Positions 1-7,415 of a stretch of 44,495 nt of DNA are shown here, one piece after another (position 1 is the stretch's first letter; each line of letters opens with the position of its first letter). A program made the position numbers and the translations under genes. The DNA is taken from contig DAOTWY010000024.1 in assembly GCA_034435635.1 (NCBI GenBank), positions 1 to 44,495 of the forward strand. The letters run 5' to 3'. The notes beneath the pieces were generated by a model. It was given only the letters and a program-made list of their open reading frames with translations. It searched no databases and was not told the origin of the DNA. Source of the stretch: DAOTWY01 sp003696565. Lineage in GTDB: Bacteria; Chloroflexota; Anaerolineae; Aggregatilineales; Phototrophicaceae.

Positions 1-472
1 CATCGTCGCTGCTGCCACTGCCGAAGCGTGATCCGCTGGAAGATGATGAGCCGCTGCCAAACCGTGATGATGATCCACCGAAGCGAGAGGAGCCGGAGTC
101 GTCTTTTTTATCATCGTTGCTGCTGCTGCCACTGCCGAAGCGTGATCCGCTGGAGGATGATGAGCCGCTGCCAAATCGTGATGATGATCCACCGAAGCGA
201 GAGGAACTGCTAAAAGGTGAGCTACCTGTGCCAGAACCATATCGTCTACCGCTATCGGGATCATCATCAGGATTGTCATTAGGTGTACCGGAAGCACCAA
301 AGCGTGAACTCCCGCCACTAAAGCGACCGGAGCCAGGCAATCCTTGCCCAGGTGATGATGAGAATGGATTAACTGCTGATCTTAAACTATCTGCATCAGC
401 AACTTGCTCGTCGTCGTCATCCTCATAGTATTCATCATCATCATAAATTTCATCGTCGCCGTATCGACCCAT
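1..472 (-). CDS. Acidic, Ser/Arg/Phe/Gly-repeat protein (N-terminal part, runs off the window)
   Basis: The minus strand is open from an ATG at 472 to the window edge, giving at least 157 codons without a stop. The first 30 residues are very acidic (runs of Asp, Glu and Tyr). After that the protein is Ser/Gly-rich, with repeated S-R-F-G motifs spaced by Ser and Gly. A 38-residue block is present in two nearly identical DNA copies (10-91 and 124-205). The composition predicts a disordered, charged low-complexity protein. No enzymatic domain is visible in the part seen, and the C-terminus is missing. An AAGG about 8 nt upstream of the ATG is a fair ribosome binding site. The gene lies 123 bp downstream of the kinase-receiver gene on the same strand. 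Function unknown. The plus-strand open frames here are Pro/Arg-rich shadows. Confidence 0.72.
   Translation of the reverse strand, partial: MGRYGDDEIYDDDEYYEDDDDEQVADADSLRSAVNPFSSSPGQGLPGSGRFSGGSSRFGASGTPNDNPDDDPDSGRRYGSGTGSSPFSSSSRFGGSSSRFGSGSSSSSGSRFGSGSSSNDDKKDDSGSSRFGGSSSRFGSGSSSSSGSRFGSGSSDD
10..205. repeat. Tandem 114-bp repeat inside the SRFG-repeat gene
   Basis: Positions 10-91 recur at 124-205 with an exact offset of 114 bp (38 codons) and only a few substitutions. The period is a multiple of three, so the reading frame is kept. The left copy may extend beyond the window edge. Confidence 0.8.
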
Positions 473-512
473 AACTTATACCTTACACTCAATCAGGTAC
501 AACTATCTTATC

Positions 513-534
513 ATAGTTCTTGCTAAAGAACTAT
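513..534. promoter_or_regulatory. Perfect 9-bp inverted repeat upstream of the SRFG-repeat gene
   Basis: ATAGTTCTT, a 4-nt spacer (GCTA), then AAGAACTAT, lying 41-62 bp upstream of the ATG at 472. Read on the minus strand, a TATGAT-like -10 overlaps its end, so it could be an operator sitting in the promoter. It could also be an RNA hairpin. No T-tract follows, so it does not look like a terminator. Confidence 0.45.
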
Positions 535-595
535 TAGAATAGCACAAAAGTTCTATCTAAATAGGGGTGAAAAACATCTTGATATTAATGAACGC

Positions 596-2155
596 TCAAC
601 GCTTGCGGTCAATATCATGCAAATCATCTAATAAGATGTATCCTTCACGTAAGGCTTTAAGAGCAGCGGCGTAACGATCTTTGCTCTCTAACTTATTCAT
701 AATAATTGCCAGCATTTCGATCATGTCAACTAGGGAGATATTAAGTTTCTTGGCAATCTGCTCATTATCGTATCCAGCAGCGATGTGAAGTAAAATTTTC
801 TGGTCTAATTCGGTGAGCTTATGATCACCTGGTGAATTGGGAGAAAGCATACCGCCGACAATCTTTTCTGCGACACCACGTCCTAGCACTAATTGCCCTT
901 CCATCACCTTACGTATGCCATCAACTAATTCTTTTTCATCAGTGGATTTAAGCATATAACCGTGCGCCCCGGCACGCAATGCGCGGATGATGTAGGCATC
1001 TTCTTCGCGCCCTGTAAGCACTAAAACTTTTACGTCAGGGGCTTCTTCACGGATTTGTGGCAAAATTTCAAGACCGGTTTTGACTGGCATGTTTAAATCT
1101 AGCAATAGAATATCGGGCAAGATAGAAAGGGTTTGTTGTAGTGCGCTTTCTCCATCACCGGCTTCTGCGATGACAACAAACTCCTCATGCATTTCCAATA
1201 GATTTGCCAGAGATTTGCGTAGAAGGGTGTGGTCGTCTGCTAGGATTACACGGATGGTACGTTTACGCGGGGCACGCTGCCCACTAGATTGACGGCTGAC
1301 CACAAGGGTATCTGCCCAGGCGGGGCGTGAACCACTTGTATCAATCTTGGTTCCGTCATCTGCGACAACCGCTTTAAGGGCGGCGGCTAGTGCGGTGCAG
1401 GTTTGATAACGCCGTGCTGGATTTTTCTCTAGTGCTTTAAGGATAACGCTTTCCAGGGCGGCAGGTAGTTCTGGAGCAAGATCACGGGGCGGCGTGGGCG
1501 GTTGCTTAACCTGCTGGAGCAGTAATGCGCCAATATCATCAGCATTAAAGGGTAATTGCCCGGTCGCCATTTCATATAACACGATCCCTAATGAGTAAAT
1601 ATCGGTACGATTGTCTAACTTGCCGCCTTGTGCCTGCTCTGGAGAAAGATAAGCGGGTGTGCCAATAACCATGCCATGGGCGGTCACACGTTTTGCATCG
1701 TGTGGCAACGCTAAGCCTAAATCCATGATTTTGATTTGACCTTCTGGCGTAACTTTGATATTGGCAGGTTTAATATCACGATGAATGATCTGCCGTTCGT
1801 GGGCATATTGTAAGGCATTAGCGATTTGCTGCCCTAGCTCAACAATCACATCTGGGGCAGATGGCACATAAAATGACAGAGATACACCGTCTACAAACTC
1901 TGTGACTAAAAAGTGCCGGTCACCATCTTGGTCAATATCATAGATTGCCATGATGTTGGGATGGTTTAGTGCAGCGGCGGATGTCGCTTCTTGGAAGAAG
2001 CGTTTACGTGTGCTTTCCCGAACATGGGGTAGCAACATTTTGATAGCGACTTCTCGCTCCAAACGTTCATCATAGGCTTTATAGACGGTTGCTGTGGAAC
2101 CATCCCCCAGATGTTCCCGAATTTCATACCGATTCCGTAGTTTTTGTCCGATCAT
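596..2155 (-). CDS. Ser/Thr protein kinase fused to a NarL-type receiver and LuxR-like helix-turn-helix
   Basis: A 519-residue fusion. Residues 11-265 form a Hanks-type kinase: glycine loop near 17-22, VAIK lysine K39, HRD at 125-127 with K129 and N132, DLG (in place of DFG) at 145-147, and an SPE in place of APE at 171-173. A hydrophilic linker follows (266-298). Residues 300-420 form a response-regulator receiver with the acidic pair D307/D308, phospho-acceptor D353 and conserved K403. Residues 446-508 resemble a LuxR/GerE helix-turn-helix, but the usual T-V-K-x-H recognition helix is replaced by a hydrophobic stretch, so DNA binding is doubtful. There is no transmembrane segment or extracellular sensor, so the protein should be cytoplasmic. 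Catalytic residues look intact. The fusion could link Ser/Thr phosphorylation to two-component signalling; that is inference. The next minus-strand gene starts 123 bp downstream. Confidence 0.93.
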   Translation of the reverse strand: MIGQKLRNRYEIREHLGDGSTATVYKAYDERLEREVAIKMLLPHVRESTRKRFFQEATSAAALNHPNIMAIYDIDQDGDRHFLVTEFVDGVSLSFYVPSAPDVIVELGQQIANALQYAHERQIIHRDIKPANIKVTPEGQIKIMDLGLALPHDAKRVTAHGMVIGTPAYLSPEQAQGGKLDNRTDIYSLGIVLYEMATGQLPFNADDIGALLLQQVKQPPTPPRDLAPELPAALESVILKALEKNPARRYQTCTALAAALKAVVADDGTKIDTSGSRPAWADTLVVSRQSSGQRAPRKRTIRVILADDHTLLRKSLANLLEMHEEFVVIAEAGDGESALQQTLSILPDILLLDLNMPVKTGLEILPQIREEAPDVKVLVLTGREEDAYIIRALRAGAHGYMLKSTDEKELVDGIRKVMEGQLVLGRGVAEKIVGGMLSPNSPGDHKLTELDQKILLHIAAGYDNEQIAKKLNISLVDMIEMLAIIMNKLESKDRYAAALKALREGYILLDDLHDIDRKR

Positions 2156-2222
2156 CTTTTACACATGCGCTGTTGTAAGGTCGATAGGCTATAGTTTAGC
2201 ACATGCAAGAGGTCTTCGCACA

Positions 2223-3218
2223 TTATTGCAACACAAGAACTAAAATAGATTGGAAACCGGTTGTGCGTGGTAACTCGATTTTTGTCATGCCATAAACTTG
2301 CTTATCATGGATGACTGCATCCAGTTCTGAAATCAACATATCTAATGTGATTTCACCTTCTTGGATCAATATGAATGGGGAAAAATTGACGATACCGCGA
2401 CGACGCGCCAAGGTTTCAATTGATGTGCCGTCACAGGTGATATATAGCGATATTCCTTCACAATCGCGGTATATGAGGTAATTATTTAAATAAAAATAAG
2501 TAAAATTTTCTAGGGCTTCATCAGGAACTAAGCCATTTTGAGCAAGGTAAGTTTCAATATCCGTTTGAGAAACAGCATCAGATGGTAATGTCAGGCTATG
2601 TGTGGGGGGTGGTGAACTTGTAAGCGATGATAGCAGTATCTCAGTTGGTGAACTTATTGACAATGATGGTGTGGGAGCTAGGTTATCGTCATCGGTGTTC
2701 ATCAATGGAATAATGGCGGCTATTATAACAAACACACCGGTAATGATTGCAGCAATGATGATTGCCCATGGTTCAGATAGCTTGATCTGGTGATGATGAT
2801 TTGCTTGTGTGGGGCGGGCGTGTGTACTACTTGATTTTGAATTTAATGCTTTGAGTAAATCATTTTTGACTTGGCGGGTAAACCGTTGTCTCTCCGCAAT
2901 GATGAATTGACGACTATTCAAGATTATATAAGCACCTGGATCAATATCGTCAATTTTGATGGGGATAATTAGTTTGTTTTTGCTATCAGCATATGAAATT
3001 TCCCGTTTGACCCAGTCTGATTGATTAGCGTTGTGGCTCCATATGACTACAACAGCATCACAGGCATCAATTGCTTGCTGAATCTCCTCAGTCCACTCTT
3101 CACCGCCGTAGATATTCTCTTTATCGAACCAAACATCAAAATCTTGCTTGACAAGAAATCTGTAGATAGCTTCAGTAAACTTTTTATCTTTCCGGCTATA
3201 ACTTAGGAAAAGCTTCAT
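2223..3218 (-). CDS. TIR-domain protein with a transmembrane anchor and an unknown C-terminal domain
   Basis: 331 residues. Residues 1-125 form a TIR domain: FLSYSRKD at 4-11, the D-V-W-F-D segment at 28-32, and a W-V-K-R-E segment whose E73 sits where TIR NADases place the catalytic glutamate. A single strong membrane segment spans about 151-173. After a Ser/Thr/Pro linker, roughly 120 C-terminal residues containing two cysteines form a domain I do not recognise, predicted outside the cell. The TIR part would then face the cytoplasm. I chose the ATG at 3218 over an in-frame TTG at 3221, because GGAGA is 5 nt from the ATG but only 2 nt from the TTG. Bacterial TIR proteins often cleave NAD or act as signalling adaptors; which applies here is not shown. 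It follows the CAP-domain gene on the same strand by 57 bp. Confidence 0.88.
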   Translation of the reverse strand: MKLFLSYSRKDKKFTEAIYRFLVKQDFDVWFDKENIYGGEEWTEEIQQAIDACDAVVVIWSHNANQSDWVKREISYADSKNKLIIPIKIDDIDPGAYIILNSRQFIIAERQRFTRQVKNDLLKALNSKSSSTHARPTQANHHHQIKLSEPWAIIIAAIITGVFVIIAAIIPLMNTDDDNLAPTPSLSISSPTEILLSSLTSSPPPTHSLTLPSDAVSQTDIETYLAQNGLVPDEALENFTYFYLNNYLIYRDCEGISLYITCDGTSIETLARRRGIVNFSPFILIQEGEITLDMLISELDAVIHDKQVYGMTKIELPRTTGFQSILVLVLQ

Positions 3219-3240
3219 CAAAATCTCCGTTTATTGAAGA

Positions 3241-3263
3241 ACCACCCGGTTTTGGCGGGTGGT
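3241..3263 (-). terminator. Hairpin between the CAP-domain gene and the TIR gene
   Basis: ACCACCCG and CGGGTGGT form an 8-bp stem with a 7-nt loop, starting 12 nt past the stop of the CAP-domain gene. The tract after it on the minus strand is only partly T-rich, so it may act as an attenuator rather than a full stop. Confidence 0.5.
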
Positions 3264-3275
3264 ATTTATGTTGCG

Positions 3276-4751
3276 CTATTGGGAAGATATAGGTGCTTTG
3301 ACAGTGCAACGATTCCTCCCCCAACCGACACAGGTATCACCCAACCAGGTGGTGAATGTGTCATTATTCCATACATCCTGCCCCCCGGTCGTTAAAATTC
3401 GTGTTGCGATCACTTTGCTACAAGTGATTGTAAAATCAGCTAGGTTAATAGGATCATTTGTCAGTTGAAGAACGAGACACGCACCTGGTGGCACTTCATG
3501 AAGATTATATAGAAAACCCGTTTGTGGATCAATTTCGATGATCCAATCGGTATAGTTCGTAATTCCCTGTAGGTTAAAATCTGTTAGGTCTACCCGTGTA
3601 TGCTGATTTGAGTTCAATGCGACGAGATAAGGACCACTCCATGCTAGGATAATTTCGGTTGTGGCAATATCTGTGGGCATGATGCTGCGTGTTTGTGCTG
3701 AGTCAGACATGGGCGTAGGCGTTGGTGTCGTTGTAGGTACTGCAATAGATACCTGAGTAGGCGTTGGTGAGAGAGTTGGTTGTGTTGTGTTCGTGGGCAT
3801 TAATGTTGGCGTTGGCGGTGGGGTTGGGGGTGCCTCACTAATGATATTAATCGTAACTGATGTGGGTATTAGACGATCAATATCATCACACAGTTGTACA
3901 TAGATCGTCCGTTCACCTATTCCTGGTGGTAGTCGATATTCATAGCTGGGGGTATAGTCAATAAAATCAGGACGAGACCTACAATCATCAATATTATTGT
4001 TAGGTTCATAATCCAAAATACGCATTTTCAGTGGGCGACCAATGGTTACGTCTGTTATTCCATCAGGTTCAATTGTCTCTGATGAAATATGAAGCAGAAT
4101 TGATGATTCTCCATCAAACTCAGTGACAAGATTAGCTGGCTCACTTAATGTACTGGTGCCGATTGGGAATTGATTTGGAAATGCCGCTAAGATAATAACA
4201 TAATAGTGGAGTGTTTTTTGTAAGCTATACTGATAAGCAATACCAATTTCTCGATAATGTTGGCTAAGGAAAGGGAGGTTAGATTGATTGCGATAATTAG
4301 GTAAATTGTTATTGTTATACCAGTGGTTAACAAAATTTTCTGGTCCAAGTGTGCCACTAGAAAACAAAACCACGTTAACAGACTGATCATAATATCCATC
4401 AGGATAAACGTTGCCGCTTCTTAATTGTGAGAGTAGATCATCGAAATTCTGAGCTAAAAACCCCTCAAATCTTACAGGATTGTTTAATATACGATAATTA
4501 AATCCTTCTTCTGCATATAATTCCTGAAGATAATAGTCTGCGATGCTATCTAATAATGCACTACGGACGAGCGGTACTAGTCGAGATGTGTTGTCAATTC
4601 GTCTGGCGTTGATAGCGTCTAATATCTCATCTTCCCAATCTGGTTGATGTGCCGGTGGGGGCGGTGTAAATAGATCAGATTGTCCGGTTATTGGTATGTT
4701 ATATGTCAAAATAATTAAAAAAGATATGAGGAGGACAGTGTTTCGTATCAT
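3276..4751 (-). CDS. Secreted CAP/SCP-like and lamin-tail-like domain protein
   Basis: 491 residues with an N-terminal signal peptide (about 1-24, hydrophobic core followed by polar residues). Residues 38-195 resemble a divergent CAP/SCP domain: an initial D-A-I-N-A-R-R helix and the H-Y-R-E-I-G-I-A-Y segment near 165-173 that matches the second conserved CAP block. The first CAP histidine is not evident, so activity is uncertain. After a beta-rich segment, a Thr/Pro linker spans about 315-355. The last 130 residues look like the lamin-tail-like beta-sandwich seen in many Chloroflexota surface proteins (L-V-A-L-N, V-D-L-T-D-F, C-L-V-L, G-Q-D-V-W-N-N-D). It is probably an exported surface or adhesion protein. 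Its gene precedes the TIR gene and both could be in one transcript, although a hairpin separates them. Confidence 0.82.
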   Translation of the reverse strand: MIRNTVLLISFLIILTYNIPITGQSDLFTPPPPAHQPDWEDEILDAINARRIDNTSRLVPLVRSALLDSIADYYLQELYAEEGFNYRILNNPVRFEGFLAQNFDDLLSQLRSGNVYPDGYYDQSVNVVLFSSGTLGPENFVNHWYNNNNLPNYRNQSNLPFLSQHYREIGIAYQYSLQKTLHYYVIILAAFPNQFPIGTSTLSEPANLVTEFDGESSILLHISSETIEPDGITDVTIGRPLKMRILDYEPNNNIDDCRSRPDFIDYTPSYEYRLPPGIGERTIYVQLCDDIDRLIPTSVTINIISEAPPTPPPTPTLMPTNTTQPTLSPTPTQVSIAVPTTTPTPTPMSDSAQTRSIMPTDIATTEIILAWSGPYLVALNSNQHTRVDLTDFNLQGITNYTDWIIEIDPQTGFLYNLHEVPPGACLVLQLTNDPINLADFTITCSKVIATRILTTGGQDVWNNDTFTTWLGDTCVGWGRNRCTVKAPISSQ

Positions 4752-4812
4752 GTTATATACCTACAAACTTAATTTTAACTATTTTAACGTTAAAGTGCGC
4801 AAAAAAGAATAA

Positions 4813-4840
4813 AAAAAGTCGACAAAATTGCCGACTTTTT
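4813..4840 (-). terminator. Intrinsic terminator after the distal ABM gene
   Basis: AAAAAGTCG and CGACTTTTT form a 9-bp stem with a 10-nt loop. On the minus strand it is followed by a T-tract (7 T). It lies 20 nt past the stop of the ABM-like gene and could also limit transcription from the other strand. Confidence 0.75.
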
Positions 4841-4860
4841 AAGTATTGTGTTGATATTAT

Positions 4861-5178
4861 CTAAATAGTTTGAGAGGACTGTGAAGTAGCTTGCATAATA
4901 TAACTTTGACGCTGAATGCGCGTCCCTGGAATACGAGCAATTATCCCGGTATCTGTTCCAAGAAGCAGCCCTGTAGTGTTAGCTTTTTCTAGTGCTTTTT
5001 GGCTTTCCCAATAGGTAATGAGCTTTGCGCTATCCCGATCATCGACTTGTTCCAGCAGGTGAGCAGAAACAAAGCCAGGACTTTTACTCACCGCTGGGAT
5101 GTATTCATTGGCGATGAACTGCCGTAAGTCGTTGATTTTCCCTAGTGGTGCTTGTAAGGTGATAATTTGTACATACAT
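4861..5178 (-). CDS. ABM-type (antibiotic biosynthesis monooxygenase-like) small protein
   Basis: 105 residues, matching a one-domain dimeric alpha/beta barrel of the ABM superfamily. It opens with MYVQIITLQA, has the central G-F-V-S-A-H strand and the L-I-T-Y-W-E-S-Q-K-A-L-E segment typical of these proteins. The family includes cofactor-free monooxygenases and haem-degrading enzymes, but sequence alone does not fix the substrate. It is a paralogue of the next upstream gene (5269-5571): same start, same spacing of the Y-W-E-S-Q motif. The two are 90 bp apart on the same strand and end at a terminator, so they may form one operon. Confidence 0.83.
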   Translation of the reverse strand: MYVQIITLQAPLGKINDLRQFIANEYIPAVSKSPGFVSAHLLEQVDDRDSAKLITYWESQKALEKANTTGLLLGTDTGIIARIPGTRIQRQSYIMQATSQSSQTI

Positions 5179-5268
5179 TTGGACCCACCCTTTCGCTTTG
5201 CGTCCTTATATTTATTGTATCACAAAATTAATCTGAAATAAATTTATTCAGGGCGGATGATTAAATCT

Positions 5269-5571
5269 TTAGTGTTGTGAAGCAGATGCGACAACATAAG
5301 TTTGATGCTGGGTTTTTAGCCCGGCAACCGCTGGTAAATTAAAGTTTGGTCCAGACAATGTGCCAGATTGCAAAGCCCGTTCACAAGCGGCTTGGCTTTC
5401 CCAATAGATGATGAGCTGCGCGGTATCTTGATGGTCAATATGCGCCATCAATTGTGCAGCGATGAAGCCAGTTTCCTGTTTGATTTTTGGTAAAAACTGC
5501 GTTTGCACTAAACGACGAAGTTGGGGAATGGCGTGCGGTGCGGCATGGATGGTAATAAGTTGTACGTACAT
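5269..5571 (-). CDS. ABM-type small protein, paralogue of its downstream neighbour
   Basis: 100 residues, a single ABM fold: MYVQLITIHA at the start, G-F-I-A-A-Q, and L-I-I-Y-W-E-S-Q-A-A. The conserved layout shared with the gene at 4861-5178 shows a tandem duplication with considerable divergence. AAGG lies about 6 nt before the ATG. The promoter region carries the palindrome ATATCATGATAT, 33 bp upstream of the ATG, which is also found before dps. That association points to a redox or stress role, but this is inference. A divergent ECF sigma gene begins 160 bp away. Confidence 0.83.
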   Translation of the reverse strand: MYVQLITIHAAPHAIPQLRRLVQTQFLPKIKQETGFIAAQLMAHIDHQDTAQLIIYWESQAACERALQSGTLSGPNFNLPAVAGLKTQHQTYVVASASQH

Positions 5572-5603
5572 CGGTTGCCTTCCAATCTTCTTTATTTATG
5601 ACT

Positions 5604-5615
5604 ATATCATGATAT
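5604..5615. promoter_or_regulatory. Palindrome ATATCATGATAT in the ABM promoter region
   Basis: A perfect 12-bp palindrome, 33-44 bp upstream of the ABM start at 5571. Together with its flanks it matches 13 of 14 positions of the dps palindrome at 13055-13068. Read on the minus strand its TGATAT could serve as a -10. It also lies between this gene and the divergent sigma gene, so it could serve both. Confidence 0.55.
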
Positions 5616-5731
5616 GAGGCTTTTTGTACATTTTGTAACGAAAGACAAACAACAATTGGTGATGAGTGGCATGATCTTGTATGATTAACGTAACTTTTTT
5701 GCCGGTCAAACGGTATATATGGAGAACCGGA

Positions 5732-6310
5732 TTGAATCGTGTTGAGGAAAAGCGGCTGATCCAAGCTGCCAGCAAGGGCGATTCACAGGCATTTGCAGCG
5801 TTGTATCGTGCCAATGTGCAGGCGATTTATCGATATATCTATTATCGCGTTAGTGATGCACACGTAGCAGAAGACTTGACAGCGGATGTATTTACAAAAG
5901 CGTTAAAAGCCATCCGCACCTATAAAGATAGTGGCAAGCCGCTGATTGCCTGGTTATATCGTATCGCCCATGCGCGGGTTGTGGATCATTACCGTAAAAC
6001 AGAACGCCGTCCAGATCAAGTTGACATCGAAAAGCTATCGGTCAGCGAATCAGCCGACATGGATAACCGATTGCTGCGCCAACAAACGGCGAAAGCATTG
6101 CGGTTGGCAATTAGTCAACTGACAGCGGATCAACAACAGGTTATCATTTTACGATTTATTGAGGACAAACGATTGGAAGAAGTGGCGCAATTGATGGGGA
6201 AAAACGTGAATGCGATTAAGGCGTTACAACATCGTGCATTGCGCTCACTTGCCAGTCGTTTGGAACGAGCTGGTTTTAAGATCGATGAGTTTATAGCGGG
6301 GTTATTATGA
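5732..6310 (+). CDS. ECF-type RNA polymerase sigma factor
   Basis: About 192 residues from a TTG start. Sigma region 2 covers the G-D-S-Q-A-F-A-A-L-Y helix, the E-D-L-T-A-D-V-F segment and W-L-Y-R-I-A-H. Region 4 includes L-T-A-D-Q-Q-Q-V-I-I-L-R-F and the helix-turn-helix L-E-E-V-A-Q-L-M-G-K-N-V-N-A-I-K. I chose TTG at 5732 because GGAG lies 7 nt before it and it gives the usual N-terminus for these factors. An in-frame ATG at 5681 would add 17 unlikely residues. The stop overlaps the start of the DUF5667 gene in an ATGA, so the two are translationally coupled. A sigma factor coupled to a membrane protein suggests a sigma/anti-sigma pair that responds to envelope conditions. Confidence 0.93.
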   Translation: MNRVEEKRLIQAASKGDSQAFAALYRANVQAIYRYIYYRVSDAHVAEDLTADVFTKALKAIRTYKDSGKPLIAWLYRIAHARVVDHYRKTERRPDQVDIEKLSVSESADMDNRLLRQQTAKALRLAISQLTADQQQVIILRFIEDKRLEEVAQLMGKNVNAIKALQHRALRSLASRLERAGFKIDEFIAGLL

Positions 6311-7410
6311 CCGAACTCCCCGACATCTTAGATATATGCCTAAATGCGGTACTCAGTGGGCAGGCATCAATTGAAGATTGTTTGCAGCAATACCCGGAAT
6401 ATGCGAATGAGTTAAAAGCGGAATTGCAAATTGCTTTACTCACAACACGCTTAAAACCACCGAGTTTATCCCAAAAACAGGTAGCAGCCATTGAAGCACG
6501 GCTTATTTCACCATCATCGCGCTTGTTTGTTTTTCCACAAATTAGTAAAACAGCCGCGGCTGTTGTGTTATTTTTCTTCTTATTGATGGGCGGCACAGGG
6601 GGGACAATTGCCGCTTCTGCGAACACTGTCCCAGGTGACACGTTGTATGGTGTCAAGCGTTTTTGGGAATCTATTGTGCTTTTGATTGCAACACTGACGA
6701 ATCAAGCGGATGATGTGTGGATTCACTTAGCACAGACACGCTTAGGAGAAGCAAAAACCCTGGCACAAACAGGCAAGCTTGCACCAGAGCATTTACAAGA
6801 GTTGCAACATGCCATTGAAAACGCTATGTCACATAACGGGGACTCACCTGAGCTGGATCATTTACTGCAAACAACGTATCACACCTTATCAACAGACCCG
6901 ATGTTTATACAGGTAGAAGGATCAATGCTGATTATTCAGCAAATTCAGCAAATAGAGCCACTGCCAACGGTTGAACAATTGCCACCCCCCACGGTTGAGC
7001 AACATGAAATGGTTATAACCGAAACACCAACGGTAACACAAACCTGGACATTTACGCCGACGATGACCTGGACATTAACCCCCACGCCAACGGCGACATC
7101 ACGTATTCCGCCAACACCAACACGCACGCCAACGGCATCACCAACGGTCACACATACTCCCACGCCGGTGCTATCTTCTACACCAACGCGCACGCCGTTG
7201 CCCAGCGTGACACCGGTGACTCTGACACCGACGATGCCAACGCCACAGGGGAATGGCACGCCGCCAACACTAATTCCAGGACGGGTGATCACATCGACTC
7301 CGTCACCGGTGGCAACATGGTATCCTTGGTTCCAGGCAACATTTGACGCTTGTCAACTGACGCGCACAGTAGACCCGAATTATGGTATTGGCTCACCATA
7401 TTGCCCATAA
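6307..7410 (+). CDS. DUF5667 membrane protein, candidate anti-sigma factor
   Basis: 367 residues. Residues 1-80 are a helical cytoplasmic domain (D-I-C-L-N-A-V-L-S-G and E-D-C-L-Q-Q-Y-P-E-Y motifs, typical of the N-terminus of these sigma-linked proteins). A membrane helix spans about 82-103. Right after it comes the P-G-D-T-L-Y-G-V-K-R-F-W-E signature of DUF5667 (about 109-121) and a helical extracellular domain. A long Thr/Pro linker (about 230-335) and a short C-terminal segment with two cysteines follow. It overlaps the sigma gene by 4 nt (ATGA). That arrangement makes an anti-sigma role likely, although direct sigma binding is inferred from context only. Confidence 0.88.
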   Translation: MTELPDILDICLNAVLSGQASIEDCLQQYPEYANELKAELQIALLTTRLKPPSLSQKQVAAIEARLISPSSRLFVFPQISKTAAAVVLFFFLLMGGTGGTIAASANTVPGDTLYGVKRFWESIVLLIATLTNQADDVWIHLAQTRLGEAKTLAQTGKLAPEHLQELQHAIENAMSHNGDSPELDHLLQTTYHTLSTDPMFIQVEGSMLIIQQIQQIEPLPTVEQLPPPTVEQHEMVITETPTVTQTWTFTPTMTWTLTPTPTATSRIPPTPTRTPTASPTVTHTPTPVLSSTPTRTPLPSVTPVTLTPTMPTPQGNGTPPTLIPGRVITSTPSPVATWYPWFQATFDACQLTRTVDPNYGIGSPYCP

Positions 7411-7415
7411 CGTGT

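Noticed and set aside
28..428. Plus-strand open frames opposite the SRFG-repeat gene
   Set aside because: They are Pro/Arg-rich shadows of the repeat. The minus strand starts with a proper ATG and ribosome site and stays open to the edge.
6945..7292. Minus-strand Gly/Val-rich frame
   Set aside because: Shadow of the Thr/Pro linker of the DUF5667 protein, with no ribosome site.
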